NCBI GenBank assembly: GCA_017849585.1 | Contig: JAFIGT010000034.1 | Coordinates: forward strand, 1-64,000 | Length of the DNA: 64,000 nt | Source: Verrucomicrobium sp. | GTDB taxonomy: Bacteria; Verrucomicrobiota; Verrucomicrobiia; Methylacidiphilales; UBA1321 | Direction: 5' to 3' | Part shown: positions 43,817 through 56,174 of the stretch, piece after piece | Layout: each line of letters starts with the position of its first letter | Position numbering within the stretch: the first letter of the stretch is position 1 | Position numbers and translations under genes: made by a program | The notes under the pieces: generated by a model | Told to the model about the DNA's origin: nothing | The model's database searches: none | What the model saw: only the letters and a program-made list of their open reading frames with translations

Positions 43817-44614
43817 CTACGGCTTTTGATCGCCATCCTGCGAGAGAACGGTGAAGCCGTAGCGTTTGAACACGGCCAGCGATTCCGGTTGCATCAGGAT
43901 ATTGAGAAAGCTTTGTGCTGCGACCGAATTCGCGCTGTGCGCGGTCAGCGCGGCGAAGAAATGGACGGGTGGAACATCAGATGCGGGGATTTCGTAGGCG
44001 ATGCGGATATCATGAGCGATCAGTGCGTCGGTCTTGTAGACGAAGCCAATGCCCACCCGGTCGGCCTCCACTGCCGCGAGGGTGCTCCGGGCATTGCTGG
44101 TGATCAGGAGCCGGGATTCCAGGGCTTTCCAGATTCGGTATTTCTCCAAGTATTGGCGGCCATGAATACCTGAGGCCACATTCATCGGATCGCCGATGGC
44201 AATGCGTCCGGTTTTGGGTTGCAGCAAATCTGCGGCTTTTTGAATGACGAGCGGACTGGATTTGTTGACGATGATCACCAGGGTGCTGGCGAGCCAATCG
44301 CGCCGCGTGTCGGGCCGGATCAGGTTTTTCTTTTGCAACTCGTCCATCCATTTGGTGTCGGCGCAGATGAAGAGATCGCAGGGCACGCCCATGGAAATCT
44401 GGCGCGCGAGCTGATCGGAGCCGGCAAAGTTGAGCCGGATTTTCCGGCCCAGTGTGCCTTCATGGAGATTGGCGATTTCCGTGAGCGCTTCCGTCAATCC
44501 GATGGAAGAGAAGACGCGCAATTCCCCTTGATTTTTCTGGCCGGCCCAGGAAAAGAGGGTGGACGCCAAGACGATGAAGAAAACCCCCGAGGCCCGTAAG
44601 AGCACCTGCAGCAT
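43817..44614 (-). CDS. modA: Molybdate ABC transporter substrate-binding protein
   Basis: A 265-residue periplasmic binding protein with signal peptide (LRASGVFFIVLASTLFSWAG). LRVFSSIGLTEALTEIA, NFAGSDQLARQI, ADLLQPKTGRIAIGDPMNVASGIHGRQYLEKYRIW-type hinge motifs (GDPMNVASGIHG) and VGIGFVYKTDA match ModA. It supplies molybdate to a ModBC transporter. No modB or modC is seen, so they may be elsewhere. Convergent with moaDE, 89 bp away. Confidence 0.88.
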   Translation of the reverse strand: MLQVLLRASGVFFIVLASTLFSWAGQKNQGELRVFSSIGLTEALTEIANLHEGTLGRKIRLNFAGSDQLARQISMGVPCDLFICADTKWMDELQKKNLIRPDTRRDWLASTLVIIVNKSSPLVIQKAADLLQPKTGRIAIGDPMNVASGIHGRQYLEKYRIWKALESRLLITSNARSTLAAVEADRVGIGFVYKTDALIAHDIRIAYEIPASDVPPVHFFAALTAHSANSVAAQSFLNILMQPESLAVFKRYGFTVLSQDGDQKP

Positions 44615-44662
44615 GCGTCTTTATATCATCTATCCGCGGGAGAGGGAGGTAAAAAACGCGCG

Positions 44663-47600
44663 TCATTGTTTTTTTCGCACATCGGGCCGGGCTTCGAGTT
44701 GAATCGGGCCGAGCAGGCCGCTTTTTTCGCGGGTGAGTTTTTGGTCGATCCACGCCTTGCGGTCCCATGTGGTGAAGGTGGTGCGCTCTGTCTTGGGGAG
44801 AGCCTCGTCGGCGAGGAGGCGATTGAAGGCGGTATTGGCCACCTCGATTTCGAGCGTATTGCGTCCGGGCCGGATGGCGCGGCTCGCTTCCAGCCGCCAT
44901 GGGGCTCGCCAAAGCGTGCCGAGGCGCTGGCCATTGAGCGTCACCCGAGCGACTCGGGCCACTTCGCCCAGATTCAGGGTGATGGAGGCATCCGAGCTGG
45001 GAAAATCAGCCGGTAAACTAAATTCCGTCTGATAGACGGCGATGCCCGAGTAATCCTGAATCTGTGGGTCGGACAATTCTGTCCACGATTGTGGTGGCTG
45101 CAACGGTTGTGCCGGCACGCCGGGTAATCCTTTGAAGGTTATCGTGAAGGGCGACTGGATCGCAAAGGTTCGAACGGCGCCTGTCGGAGGTCCAGCCAGT
45201 GACGCTCCGGGCGACAGCACGACATACAGCGTGCGTCGTGCCTCGATCGGCAACGAGAAGGTGAGCGATTCCTTTTCCCGGCGCACTTCCGCGATTGATT
45301 CCGCGCGGCCCGTCACCGGGTCCCACACCGAGGCGGTGCGATTGGTTCCGTCGCGCAGTGTTACTGAAAATACCGCGGCCTTTTCGTTGGGATTGAAGAG
45401 GCCGAACAAATCCACGGCTCCAGCGCGGCGATGTTGCGACATCAGCGCCTTGCCTTCGGCCGGAGCGGGGCTCGTGACGTCGGGTTGATAGGCGATCTCG
45501 CGGAACAATTTTTCGGTATCTCCCGCGGAGTACAGTTTACCTTTGCCGACATTCTTGGGAGAGGGAACCGCTCCCGCGGCGCCCCAGACGGAAAGCGCGG
45601 TTGCTTCGATGCGGCGATCCTGCTCTGCGTGATCCGACCAGCCCGGCGCTTTGCCGGGCCGGGAGGCGGCGATGATCGCGCCATCCTGTACCAGACGCGC
45701 GAGCGTTTCCACCGTCTCGGCCCGCAACCGGGTGGAAGGCACCAGCAGGGCGTGATAACGGTCCGTGCCATGGAGCGTCAGTTTGCCGTCCACTACTTTG
45801 AGTTGATTTAGGGCCACCCGGTCGATGCGCAGGGAGCGTGCACCGGGAGGTAGCTTGAGAGAGCCCGGTCCCGGTCGCGGCATGCTGTCGCCGTAATAGA
45901 TCAGCACGTCATAGACTGGAACGCTGGTTTGCAGGAGATATTGCGCGCGGCTGATTTCGCGCAGCCAGTCGCCGATCATCGGCCACCACGGCACAAGCCG
46001 GTTGAATGCCTGTCCATGCCGGCCCAGCGTCCAACCGGGAGCTTTGTCGGCGGGTTGATGCACGTAGCTGTGCAGGACGAAGCGGTTGAAACCCCACAAC
46101 AATGCATGATCGCCGAGGTACCCGTAATCACCGGGTGTCCGGCGATAATCGGCGGTCCACGATGTGAACGCTTCCGCGCCGACCACGGGCTTGCCTGTCA
46201 CGAAGGCGGCTTCCGGTACGGCCGATTTACGGGGAGCTTCATCGGGGGGCGGTGGAATGGTGAGGTCGGGTTTGTCGGACCAGAATTCGTCCATCGGTTG
46301 GTCGACGAGCCGCGCGATGGCGAAGAGATCAAGCGAAGGCGGTGCGCTGTCGGAAAGTTCGGCGGCGAATTCGATCTTGCGCGCGTGCAACAATTCGGCG
46401 TTGCGGCCAAAGAAGCGTTCCGTGATCAGGTCGGCGATCGTCTCGCGAAAATCGTTCAGGAATCGCTCCGTCTCCTCGCGCGAACCGAACACTTCGCCGG
46501 CGAAAACCGACAGGTAGGGCAGGAGCGCGTAGTGACGGCGGCGCTGGAATTCCTCGGCAAAATCGTCGGTCCAGTTTTGTCGTCCCACTTCCCAGCTATC
46601 GAGCAGCACGGTGTCCAGCACGCCGCGTTGCGCGGCCGGGATCGCATCGATCAGCCGCTGTATGTACGCCTGGAAATGCAGGTCGGTCGCGGCCACGCTC
46701 ATCTTGTCACTTTCCAATCCTTTTCCGCCCGTCGGCGGTACGCTGCTCCCTTTGCCGGTGGTGGTGAAACCGAATCGCACCACGCGCCATGTCCCGGCCG
46801 GAGCGTTCCAATTCAGATGTCCATTTTTCGTTTGAGAGGTGAGGTCGATGACCTGCGCGGCTTGGATGGGTGCGCTCTCGCCCTTGGCCCAATTCGGCGT
46901 GCCGGGACTGCTGGAGTCGGCGGTTTGCTGCGCGAGGTTGAGTAGCTCACACGACCATTGCGGAGCCTCGGTTCCATTGAGCAGTTCCACTTCCGACATC
47001 TGCACGTTGCGAAAGGTCAGCCATCCCTCCACCGGGCCGAGGATTTCCCATTCGAGCGTGATTTTCGCGGCCTTGATCGTGGGGAAGGGAATGGTCAGGG
47101 CGTTGTTGAATTTGTGTCCGATTATCTCGGTTTCGTAGGCGACCGCGCCATCGGCGGTGACGCGCAAACGCATCTTGTTTCCGGGCGGTTCATGTACTTT
47201 CCAGCGGATGAAGAATTGGGCCCGGTTGCATTCATGTGGCGCGGGGAAAGTGAAATCGAGCCGCCATTTCGTGGTCTCCTCCGTTTCGGCCCCGGTGGCT
47301 GGGTTGCCATCGAAGAAAAGCTGGCTTGGAAGGCTCTGCCCGTTGGATTGGGCGGTGCAACCCTTCATGTTCGACGGTGCGCGATTGACCGGCCAGGCCA
47401 GCACGGCGATGTCCTTGGACCAATTTTGCGTCGCGGGCAGGGGGGGTAAATCCAGATCCACCGTTTGACCACCCGTGATGATTTCGTGGGACCACACCAC
47501 GCGCTTCATCGAATGCTCGGGCTTGATCCAGGGTCCGCCGGTCGCACTCCAGCCGGGACCAAGGTGCGTGCCGAGCTTCACGCCGATCCGATTGGCCTCT

Positions 47601-47914
47601 TCCGCGGTGTAGCGCCACAGCTCGAACCACTTGTCGCTCAAAAACGGGCTGACGGGTCCCTCTGCGGCCATGCTGACGGCGAGAATGGTGGCGCGCGGAA
47701 TGCCCTGGTCGCGCATCGCTTGCAGATCTTTCGTCACGCCCTCCTTGCTCAGATTTCCGTTGAGCCAATGCCACCACGTCTCAACGCCGTATTGTGCGGA
47801 GGGGGTGGTGAAGGTGGCCGCATCGGGCCAGTTGGCGAGAGTGGACGATTCGGCACCTGAGACAATCCCCCAACCCGAGACGAGAAAGAACGACAACAAA
47901 CACGCGAGTCGCAT
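44663..47914 (-). CDS. GH106-type alpha-L-rhamnosidase, secreted
   Basis: A 1083-residue protein with signal peptide (ACLLSFFLVSGWGIVSGAE). The N-terminal catalytic half starts WWHWLNGNLSKEGVTKDLQ and has LGTHLGPGWSATGGPW and KPEHSMKRVVWS, as in GH106 rhamnosidases. The C-terminal half has beta-sandwich and sugar-binding regions (NLGEVARVARVTLNGQRLGT). The enzyme would release rhamnose from plant or algal polysaccharides. A 15-bp palindrome lies 49 bp upstream of the start. It is on the same strand as, and 48 bp from, modA. Confidence 0.85.
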   Translation of the reverse strand: MRLACLLSFFLVSGWGIVSGAESSTLANWPDAATFTTPSAQYGVETWWHWLNGNLSKEGVTKDLQAMRDQGIPRATILAVSMAAEGPVSPFLSDKWFELWRYTAEEANRIGVKLGTHLGPGWSATGGPWIKPEHSMKRVVWSHEIITGGQTVDLDLPPLPATQNWSKDIAVLAWPVNRAPSNMKGCTAQSNGQSLPSQLFFDGNPATGAETEETTKWRLDFTFPAPHECNRAQFFIRWKVHEPPGNKMRLRVTADGAVAYETEIIGHKFNNALTIPFPTIKAAKITLEWEILGPVEGWLTFRNVQMSEVELLNGTEAPQWSCELLNLAQQTADSSSPGTPNWAKGESAPIQAAQVIDLTSQTKNGHLNWNAPAGTWRVVRFGFTTTGKGSSVPPTGGKGLESDKMSVAATDLHFQAYIQRLIDAIPAAQRGVLDTVLLDSWEVGRQNWTDDFAEEFQRRRHYALLPYLSVFAGEVFGSREETERFLNDFRETIADLITERFFGRNAELLHARKIEFAAELSDSAPPSLDLFAIARLVDQPMDEFWSDKPDLTIPPPPDEAPRKSAVPEAAFVTGKPVVGAEAFTSWTADYRRTPGDYGYLGDHALLWGFNRFVLHSYVHQPADKAPGWTLGRHGQAFNRLVPWWPMIGDWLREISRAQYLLQTSVPVYDVLIYYGDSMPRPGPGSLKLPPGARSLRIDRVALNQLKVVDGKLTLHGTDRYHALLVPSTRLRAETVETLARLVQDGAIIAASRPGKAPGWSDHAEQDRRIEATALSVWGAAGAVPSPKNVGKGKLYSAGDTEKLFREIAYQPDVTSPAPAEGKALMSQHRRAGAVDLFGLFNPNEKAAVFSVTLRDGTNRTASVWDPVTGRAESIAEVRREKESLTFSLPIEARRTLYVVLSPGASLAGPPTGAVRTFAIQSPFTITFKGLPGVPAQPLQPPQSWTELSDPQIQDYSGIAVYQTEFSLPADFPSSDASITLNLGEVARVARVTLNGQRLGTLWRAPWRLEASRAIRPGRNTLEIEVANTAFNRLLADEALPKTERTTFTTWDRKAWIDQKLTREKSGLLGPIQLEARPDVRKKQ

Positions 47915-47962
47915 GGATGTGTTATAAATGTAATTGTGACACAGGCGCAAGTATATATACGC

Positions 47963-47977
47963 ATTTGTCAGACAAAT
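47963..47977. promoter_or_regulatory. Candidate operator upstream of the rhamnosidase
   Basis: ATTTGTC-A-GACAAAT is a perfect 7-bp inverted repeat with one central base, next to the palindrome GTATATATAC (47951-47960), in the 116-bp gap between folE2 and the rhamnosidase. It may bind a sugar-responsive repressor; none is encoded here. Confidence 0.45.
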
Positions 47978-48030
47978 TCACAAACAAAAACATGGAATCG
48001 CCTATCCCGTTGTCGAAAAGAGGCTAACGC

Positions 48031-48855
48031 TCAGTTTTGATGGCTCTCGATGCAGGCGTAGGCGGCGTGATTATGGATGCTTTCCATGTTCTCCGCTTCC
48101 ACCTTGTACCAGGTAATGTCGGGGTGCTGGTTGCACCGCAGGGCCACGTTTCGCACGAGATCTTCCACGAACACGGGATTATCGTAGGCGCGTTCCGTCA
48201 CGGCCTTTTCGTCGGGCCGTTTGAGGAGCGAGAAGATCTCGCTGCTGGCGCTCGCTTCGATGAGGGCAATCATGTCCTCGATCCAGATGGTCTTGGCCAT
48301 GCGGACGGAAAGGGTGACGTAGCCGCGCTGATTATGCGCGCCGTAGGCACTGATCGCCTTCGAACACGGGCATAGCGTGGTGACGGGGACGGTGACGGTC
48401 ACGGTGTAGGAGATCTCCTTGCCGTAGGCTTCCGCATCGAATCGGGCCACGTAATCCACCAATCCCTTGGCCTTCGTTACGGGGGCTTCCTTCTCGATGA
48501 AGTAGGGGAATTCCATCGTGATGTGGGCCGCCTCGGCGTGCAGCTTCTTTTGCAGTTCCCTCAGCATGACCGGGAGATTGTCGATGTGGACGAGGCGTCC
48601 GTGCGCGTTGAGCACTTCCACGAATCGGCTCATGTGCGTTCCCTTGAATTGATGCGGTAGATCGACGGTCAGATCGAACTTCGCAATCGTGTGTTGCTTC
48701 ACGCATGCCTTATCCAGCACCTCGATGGGGTAGCTCAGGCCACGCACGCCGACCTTGTCAATTTTCAACTGGCGGGTGTCCTGCTGATTCTGGCAATCGG
48801 CCAGCGGCGTGGTGGCGCTGGGGTGGCTGGCTTGGGGAGACGTGGGAGTGGCCAT
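48031..48855 (-). CDS. folE2: GTP cyclohydrolase FolE2
   Basis: A 274-residue GTP cyclohydrolase of type IB, giving dihydroneopterin triphosphate for folate. GLSYPIEVLDKAC, SRFVEVLN, TTLCPCSKAISAYGAHNQRG with the catalytic Cys-Pro-Cys, and AVTERAYDNPVFVED identify it. The N-terminal 25 residues are polar and variable. FolE2 often replaces zinc-dependent FolE at low zinc; no Zur site was identified. Confidence 0.93.
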   Translation of the reverse strand: MATPTSPQASHPSATTPLADCQNQQDTRQLKIDKVGVRGLSYPIEVLDKACVKQHTIAKFDLTVDLPHQFKGTHMSRFVEVLNAHGRLVHIDNLPVMLRELQKKLHAEAAHITMEFPYFIEKEAPVTKAKGLVDYVARFDAEAYGKEISYTVTVTVPVTTLCPCSKAISAYGAHNQRGYVTLSVRMAKTIWIEDMIALIEASASSEIFSLLKRPDEKAVTERAYDNPVFVEDLVRNVALRCNQHPDITWYKVEAENMESIHNHAAYACIESHQN

Positions 48856-48933
48856 AGGAATAGTCACTATAGCAGAAGTCGAAAAGAAGCCAATCGTTGC
48901 GCAATGTATAAGGAGGGGCGTACTATTAGCAGC

Positions 48934-49428
48934 ATGTCAATGAAACGGCCTTATCTTTCGGGCGTGATGGCGTTGGGGGTCTCGTTGGCGATTGTTTTTC
49001 TCGTCGCTGCGCTGGGTGGGGCGGTGACGGCTTCCTCCGTTCACGACTGGTATCCCACCCTGGCCAAACCGGTGTGGACTCCCCCTGCGTGGGTGTTTGG
49101 TCCCGCGTGGAGCACGCTCTATCTACTCATGGCCATTGCGTCGTGGTTGGTGTGGCAGCGGCGAGGGGAAACCTTGGTGGGCCCCGCGCTCCGCTGGTAT
49201 GGCGTGCAACTTGTCCTCAATGCCATGTGGTCGATTCTCTTCTTCGGATTACGTTCACCGGGAGTTGCGATGATGGAAATTCTGTTTCTCTGGTGCGCAA
49301 TTCTCGCCACCGTAGTCACCTTTCACCGCGTGCGACCACTTGCCGCGTGGTTGCTCGTGCCCTATCTGTTGTGGAGTACTTTTGCGGCCGCGCTCAACGG
49401 AGCCGTGTGGTGGTTGAATCGCGCTTGA
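48934..49428 (+). CDS. tspO: TspO/MBR family membrane protein
   Basis: A 164-residue protein with five helices and the TspO pattern: SSVHDWYPTLAKPVWTPPAW, FGPAWSTLYLLMAIA, and the WSTFAAALNGAVWWLN closing helix. Family members bind porphyrins and sterol-like compounds, and sense stress. The start is the ATG at 48934; another at 48940 is equally plausible. Divergent from folE2. Confidence 0.9.
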   Translation: MSMKRPYLSGVMALGVSLAIVFLVAALGGAVTASSVHDWYPTLAKPVWTPPAWVFGPAWSTLYLLMAIASWLVWQRRGETLVGPALRWYGVQLVLNAMWSILFFGLRSPGVAMMEILFLWCAILATVVTFHRVRPLAAWLLVPYLLWSTFAAALNGAVWWLNRA

Positions 49429-49478
49429 ATCCGCCATTGCCTCGGTTTGAGCCTCTGCTAATACAGAGAGACTCATTT

Positions 49479-50024
49479 ATGACGATACCGGGTTTCAAGG
49501 CGGGGTGGAGATTGGCATATCTGTTTCTTTTCGTGTGGGGAGGTATCGTGGCCTTGCGGGGGGAATCGTTTGAGGCGATGACCTACCACACCGAGAAGGA
49601 CATTACGGGGACGATTTCGGGTGAGTACACAGTCGATTCCCAGCGCATCATCGTCCGCGTAAAAAAGGGCAGCTATACTTGGCACAGTGTCAACGGAGTG
49701 CCACGCAAAAAGATCGTGAAGATCAATGTCTGGCTCGCGCGTTGGAAGGAAGACCGCAGCGCGATTGAGTATCTGACCTCGAGCGATAGTGTCACGATCA
49801 ATAAGACCGTCGAAGACAACGAAACGCTCGCCGTGGGTACCTATAAGTTTACCCTCACCACGAGCCAATGGAGCATGCCGGAGCTTAGCCGGATGTGGGT
49901 GGCGATCTGTATTGCAGATGCCGATATGGATGCCTTGCCAGGTATCTCGAAATATCATGCTTTTCACATGACTCACTATCTGCTCAGCGGGGAATTGACC
50001 GGCGTCATCAAACCGAAATCGTAG
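49479..50024 (+). CDS. Secreted hypothetical protein
   Basis: A 181-residue protein with signal peptide (RLAYLFLFVWGGIVALRG). The body has beta-rich lysine stretches (RIIVRVKKGSYTWHS; KKIVKINVWLARWKED) and ends HYLLSGELTGVIKPKS. No family was recognised. It follows tspO by 50 bp on the same strand. Confidence 0.6.
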   Translation: MTIPGFKAGWRLAYLFLFVWGGIVALRGESFEAMTYHTEKDITGTISGEYTVDSQRIIVRVKKGSYTWHSVNGVPRKKIVKINVWLARWKEDRSAIEYLTSSDSVTINKTVEDNETLAVGTYKFTLTTSQWSMPELSRMWVAICIADADMDALPGISKYHAFHMTHYLLSGELTGVIKPKS

Positions 50025-50157
50025 AGGACAAAACGGACGAAAAAAGCCCCAAGAAACGCTGGACAACACTCCGAAAATTAGTATAACTTATCTTTGAAAA
50101 ATTTGACGATTAGGAATACTTCTTCGATAAATCATTAACTAAGAGCATCTTTATACT

Positions 50158-51633
50158 ATGAGCGCGACCAAACCTGTTGTCTTCAATAATACCGTATTGC
50201 GCGACGGCCACCAGTCTCTGGCGGCGACCCGCATGACCACCAAGCAAATGCTCCCTGTTGTGGGCGATCTCGACAGCCTCGGCTTTGGCGCGTTGGAAAC
50301 CTGGGGTGGTGCCACCATCGATTCGTGCGTTCGTTACCTGAACGAAAATCCGTTTGATCGTCTCGACACGCTCAAGAAGCTCGCCCCGAAGACCCCGCAC
50401 ATGATGCTCCTGCGCGGCCAGAATCTCCTCCAGTACACCGCGTTCCCCGACGACGTCGTGGAAGCGTTCTGTGCGATGTCCGCCAAGCATGGCATGGACA
50501 TCTTCCGTATTTTCGACGCGCTCAACGACACGCGCAACCTGGTCACCGCGATCAAGGCCGTGAAAAAAGCCGGCAAGCACGCGCAAGGCACGCTCTGTTA
50601 CACCACCAGCCCGGTGCACACCCTTGAAGCGTTCATCAAGATGGGTGCCGAGTTGCAGGAAATGGGCGCCGACTCCGTTTGTATCAAGGACATGGCCGGA
50701 TTGATTTCCCCCTCGATGGCCTATGATCTCGTCAAGGCTCTCAAGGCCAACCTGAAAATTCCGGTTGCTCTCCACAGCCACAGCACGGCCGGTCAGGCCG
50801 CCGCCGCCTACTACGCCGCGACCGAGGCGGGCGTCGACACCATCGACACCTCCATCGTTCCCTTCGCCAACGGCACCGGCCAGCCCGACACCGTTCTCAT
50901 GCTCGCCATGCTCGAGCGCAGCGCCCGCAAACCTTCCTATGATGCCGCCACGCTCCAGCGTGTCCGCGAGCACATGGAAAAGGTCTACGTCGAAATGAAG
51001 GCGTTCACCAGCCCCAGCAATGAAAAGACCGACGCCGACATCCTCGCGTTCCAAGTCCCCGGCGGCATGCTCTCCAATTTCCGCAACCAGCTCAAGGAAC
51101 AGGGCATGGCCGACAAGTTCGACGATGTGCTGCGCGAAATCCCCGTTGTGCGCGAAGCGCTCGGCTGGATTCCGCTCGTCACCCCGACCTCGCAGATCGT
51201 CGGCACACAGGCGATGCTCAACGTCAAGTTTGGCCGCTGGAAGATGCTTTCGCAGCCCGCGATTGACGTCGCCCTCGGCAAGTACGGCCGCACTCCCGGC
51301 AAAGTGGATGCCGCCCTCCTCAAGGAATGCGAGAAGAAGGCCGGCCAGCAGGCTGTGACCGTTCGCGGTGCCGATCTCCTCGCCCCCGGCATGGACAAGC
51401 TCCGCGCCGAAGTGAAGAGCAAGGGCATCGACCCGACCGACGAGAACGTCACGCTCTACGCGATGTTCCCGCAGGAAGTCGAAAAGCTGTTCAAGAACAT
51501 TGCCGCAGGCATCAAGCCCTACGACATCGCCCCCGCCCCGGCCAAGAAGGAAGCGACTGGCGGCAAGGCCTCCAAGTTTGCCCTGTCCGTTGATGGCAAG
51601 CGCCACGAAGTGACGGTTGAAGAATTGAATTAG
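50158..51633 (+). CDS. Carboxyltransferase 5S-type subunit (PycB/OadA-like, lacking a biotin domain)
   Basis: A 491-residue TIM-barrel enzyme. LRDGHQS (14-20) begins the barrel with Asp16 as metal ligand, CIKDMAG holds the carbamylated Lys, and ALHSHSTAG has the metal His pair. Family members move CO2 between biotin and oxaloacetate/pyruvate. It stops where a carrier would begin (FALSVDGKRHEVTVEELN), and a separate carrier lies at 62313. This fits the 5S subunit of methylmalonyl-CoA:pyruvate transcarboxylase. It could also act as an oxaloacetate decarboxylase. Confidence 0.88.
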   Translation: MSATKPVVFNNTVLRDGHQSLAATRMTTKQMLPVVGDLDSLGFGALETWGGATIDSCVRYLNENPFDRLDTLKKLAPKTPHMMLLRGQNLLQYTAFPDDVVEAFCAMSAKHGMDIFRIFDALNDTRNLVTAIKAVKKAGKHAQGTLCYTTSPVHTLEAFIKMGAELQEMGADSVCIKDMAGLISPSMAYDLVKALKANLKIPVALHSHSTAGQAAAAYYAATEAGVDTIDTSIVPFANGTGQPDTVLMLAMLERSARKPSYDAATLQRVREHMEKVYVEMKAFTSPSNEKTDADILAFQVPGGMLSNFRNQLKEQGMADKFDDVLREIPVVREALGWIPLVTPTSQIVGTQAMLNVKFGRWKMLSQPAIDVALGKYGRTPGKVDAALLKECEKKAGQQAVTVRGADLLAPGMDKLRAEVKSKGIDPTDENVTLYAMFPQEVEKLFKNIAAGIKPYDIAPAPAKKEATGGKASKFALSVDGKRHEVTVEELN

Positions 51634-51646
51634 TTGCACGTTTGAC

Positions 51647-51805
51647 ATGCAATTTATTTTGATTCCTCACGTGCTGAACGGGCAGAATGCCTGGGAGCGT
51701 CCCAAACGCGCTCCCAAGCTGAAGAAGAGCGTGCCGTTCCCGATGGAACTCATCGAGACGGCGCGACCGTTGCGCGATGGTAATCAGAAAAAACAGAATT
51801 ATTGA
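51647..51805 (+). CDS. 52-residue basic protein between the 5S subunit and mutA
   Basis: A short complete frame starts MQFILIPHVLNGQNAWERP and continues with basic and acidic residues to ...GNQKKQNY. Its stop is 4 bp before the mutA start, a spacing that suggests translational coupling, and mutA has no clear ribosome site of its own. No family was recognised and no Shine-Dalgarno precedes it, so it could be a chance frame. Confidence 0.4.
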   Translation: MQFILIPHVLNGQNAWERPKRAPKLKKSVPFPMELIETARPLRDGNQKKQNY

Positions 51806-51809
51806 ATTT

Positions 51810-53948
51810 ATGAGCAGTCCCACCAACACCGCCTTGAACTTCTCCGAATTCACCGCGCCCACGTATGATGAGTGGCGCAAGGAAGCGGAGATCACCCTCA
51901 AGGGAGCCCCGTTCGAAAAGAAACTGATCTCCAAGACTTACGAAGGCATCGACCTTCAGCCGATTTATCTGCGCGCCGATGGCGAGAAGATCGAACACGC
52001 CAAGTCGCTCCCCGGTTTCGCCCCGTTCGTGCGTGGCGGCAACGTTCTTGGCCAGCATCTCGATGGGTGGGAAATCTCGCAGGAATTCGCCTTCAGCACC
52101 CCGAAGGAATTCAATAGCGCCGTCCGCACCGATCTCGAGCGCGGCTTGACTGCCGTCAATATCGTCCTCGACAAGGCCACCCGCAACGGTGACGACCCCG
52201 ATTCCGCCAAGGTTGGCGAAGTGGGCAAGGGCGGTCTCTCCATCGCCACGCTGAAGGATCTGCAACGCGCGCTCGAAGGCATCGACCTCGCCCGCGTCCC
52301 GCTCTTCATCCGCACCGGTGCTTCCGCCATGCCGTTTGCCGCGCTGCTTTTCGCGCTGGCCAAGCAGGGCAAGAAGTCGCTCTCCGAACTGCGCGGTTGC
52401 ATCGAGATGGACCCCGTCGGTGTCATCTCCCACGAGGGTTCACTCCCGCAGTCGTATGAGGAAGCTTATCGTGAAATGGCGATCCTCACCGCCTGGGCGG
52501 CCAAGAATGCGCCCAAGCTCCAGACCATTTGCGTTCACGCCCGCGCCTGGCATGAAGGCGGCGGCAATGCCGTGCAGGAACTCGCCTTCGCCATCGCGAC
52601 CGGCGCTGAATATCTCCGCGAAATGACCAAGGCTGGTCTCGATGTCAACGTCGTCGCGCCCCGCATCCGTTTCGCCATCACGGTTGGCTCCCAGTTCTTC
52701 ACCGAAATCGCCAAGCTCCGCGCCGCCCGCATTCTCTGGGCCGACGTGGTGAAGGCTTTCGGCGGCAACGAGGAATCGCAAAAGCTCACCCTGCACGTCC
52801 GCACCTCGCACCGCAACAAGACGATCTACGATCCGTATGTGAACATGCTTCGCACCACGGTCGAAGCGTTCGCCGCCGTACTCGGTGGCAGCGACAGCAT
52901 CGCCGTCGCGCCGTTCGATGAAGTCATCCGCACTCCGGACGATTTCTCCCGCCGCATTGCGCGCAACACGCAGATCATCCTCCAGAAGGAATCGCACCTC
53001 GATCACGTCATCGATCCTGCCGGTGGTTCCTGGTACATCGAAACCTACACCGATCAACTCGCTCAGGCCGCCTGGAAGTTGTTCCAGGAGGTCGAAGCCA
53101 AGGGCGGCATCCGCGCCGCGCTGGAAACGGGATTCCCGCAACAGGCCGTCGCTGCCGTCGCCAAGGAACGCGTCAAGGCCGCCCAGACCCGCAAGGACAC
53201 CATCCTCGGCACGAACATGTACCCGAACGCCAAGGAAAAGCCGCTCGAAGTACGCAAGCCCGATCTCGCGGCCATTCACAAGAAGCGTTCCGCCGAACTC
53301 GCCGAATTCCGCACCTCGTCGGAACAAAGCGATTTGACCTCGGTGCTCGACAAGCTCTCGCAGCTTCTCGATTCCGCTCCCGAGCGCGTGCTCGATGCAG
53401 CCATCGCGGCCATCATCTCTGGTGCTACGCTGGGTGAAATCACCCGCACGATCCGCTCGCGCGATGTGTCCCGCCCGAAGATCACGCCGGTCTGCATTTT
53501 CCGCACGGCCGAAAGCTACGAACAGCTCCGTGCTTCCGTCGAAGCCCAAGCTGCCGCAGGCACTCGTCCGAAGATCTTCCTCGCTGTCATGGGACCGCTC
53601 AAGCAGTTCAAGGCCCGCGCCGATTTCAGCGCCGGGTTCTTCCAGGTGGGTGGATTCGAAGTGGTTTACCCGAAGAAGGGATTCGCCACACCCGAAGAAG
53701 CCGCCAAGGCTGCCGTCGAGTCCGGGGCGAAGGTCGCCGTCATCTGCTCGACTGATGATACCTATCCCGAACTGGTGCCTGCTTTCGTCAAGGCGCTCAA
53801 GGCCGCCGACGCCAAGCAGGCTGCCATTGTGGCCGGTTACCCGACCGAACACATCGAGGCGTTCAAGGCCGCCGGGGTGGATGAATTCATTCACATCCGC
53901 GCGAACTGCTACCAGATCCTCACCGACCTCTTGAAGAAGGTGTCCTAA
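51810..53948 (+). CDS. mutA: Methylmalonyl-CoA mutase, small (beta) subunit
   Basis: A 712-residue protein with the mutase barrel ([66 protein letters not shown]) and a degenerate C-terminal Rossmann domain in which the cobalamin motif D-x-H-x-x-G is absent ([14 protein letters not shown]). That marks the non-catalytic partner of MutB in heterodimeric mutases. It precedes mutB by 23 bp. Confidence 0.95.
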   Translation: MSSPTNTALNFSEFTAPTYDEWRKEAEITLKGAPFEKKLISKTYEGIDLQPIYLRADGEKIEHAKSLPGFAPFVRGGNVLGQHLDGWEISQEFAFSTPKEFNSAVRTDLERGLTAVNIVLDKATRNGDDPDSAKVGEVGKGGLSIATLKDLQRALEGIDLARVPLFIRTGASAMPFAALLFALAKQGKKSLSELRGCIEMDPVGVISHEGSLPQSYEEAYREMAILTAWAAKNAPKLQTICVHARAWHEGGGNAVQELAFAIATGAEYLREMTKAGLDVNVVAPRIRFAITVGSQFFTEIAKLRAARILWADVVKAFGGNEESQKLTLHVRTSHRNKTIYDPYVNMLRTTVEAFAAVLGGSDSIAVAPFDEVIRTPDDFSRRIARNTQIILQKESHLDHVIDPAGGSWYIETYTDQLAQAAWKLFQEVEAKGGIRAALETGFPQQAVAAVAKERVKAAQTRKDTILGTNMYPNAKEKPLEVRKPDLAAIHKKRSAELAEFRTSSEQSDLTSVLDKLSQLLDSAPERVLDAAIAAIISGATLGEITRTIRSRDVSRPKITPVCIFRTAESYEQLRASVEAQAAAGTRPKIFLAVMGPLKQFKARADFSAGFFQVGGFEVVYPKKGFATPEEAAKAAVESGAKVAVICSTDDTYPELVPAFVKALKAADAKQAAIVAGYPTEHIEAFKAAGVDEFIHIRANCYQILTDLLKKVS

Positions 53949-53971
53949 CCGATCCGCGAAAGGCAAATCAT

Positions 53972-56149
<2,178 letters not shown>

Positions 56150-56174
56150 AGACAAGCCGCGAAGAATAAAGATC

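Noticed and set aside
44615-44662. Possible molybdenum-cofactor riboswitch at modA
   Set aside because: Only 48 bp lie between modA and the next gene, and no such structure is visible; moaDE also has no long leader.
50025-50157. Possible cobalamin riboswitch before the mutase cluster
   Set aside because: The 133-bp gap shows no B12-box-like conserved core and is too short for a typical one.
50110-51648. 512-codon minus-strand frame opposite the 5S subunit
   Set aside because: Antisense shadow of a clear enzyme gene; Gly/His/Glu-rich composition without motifs.
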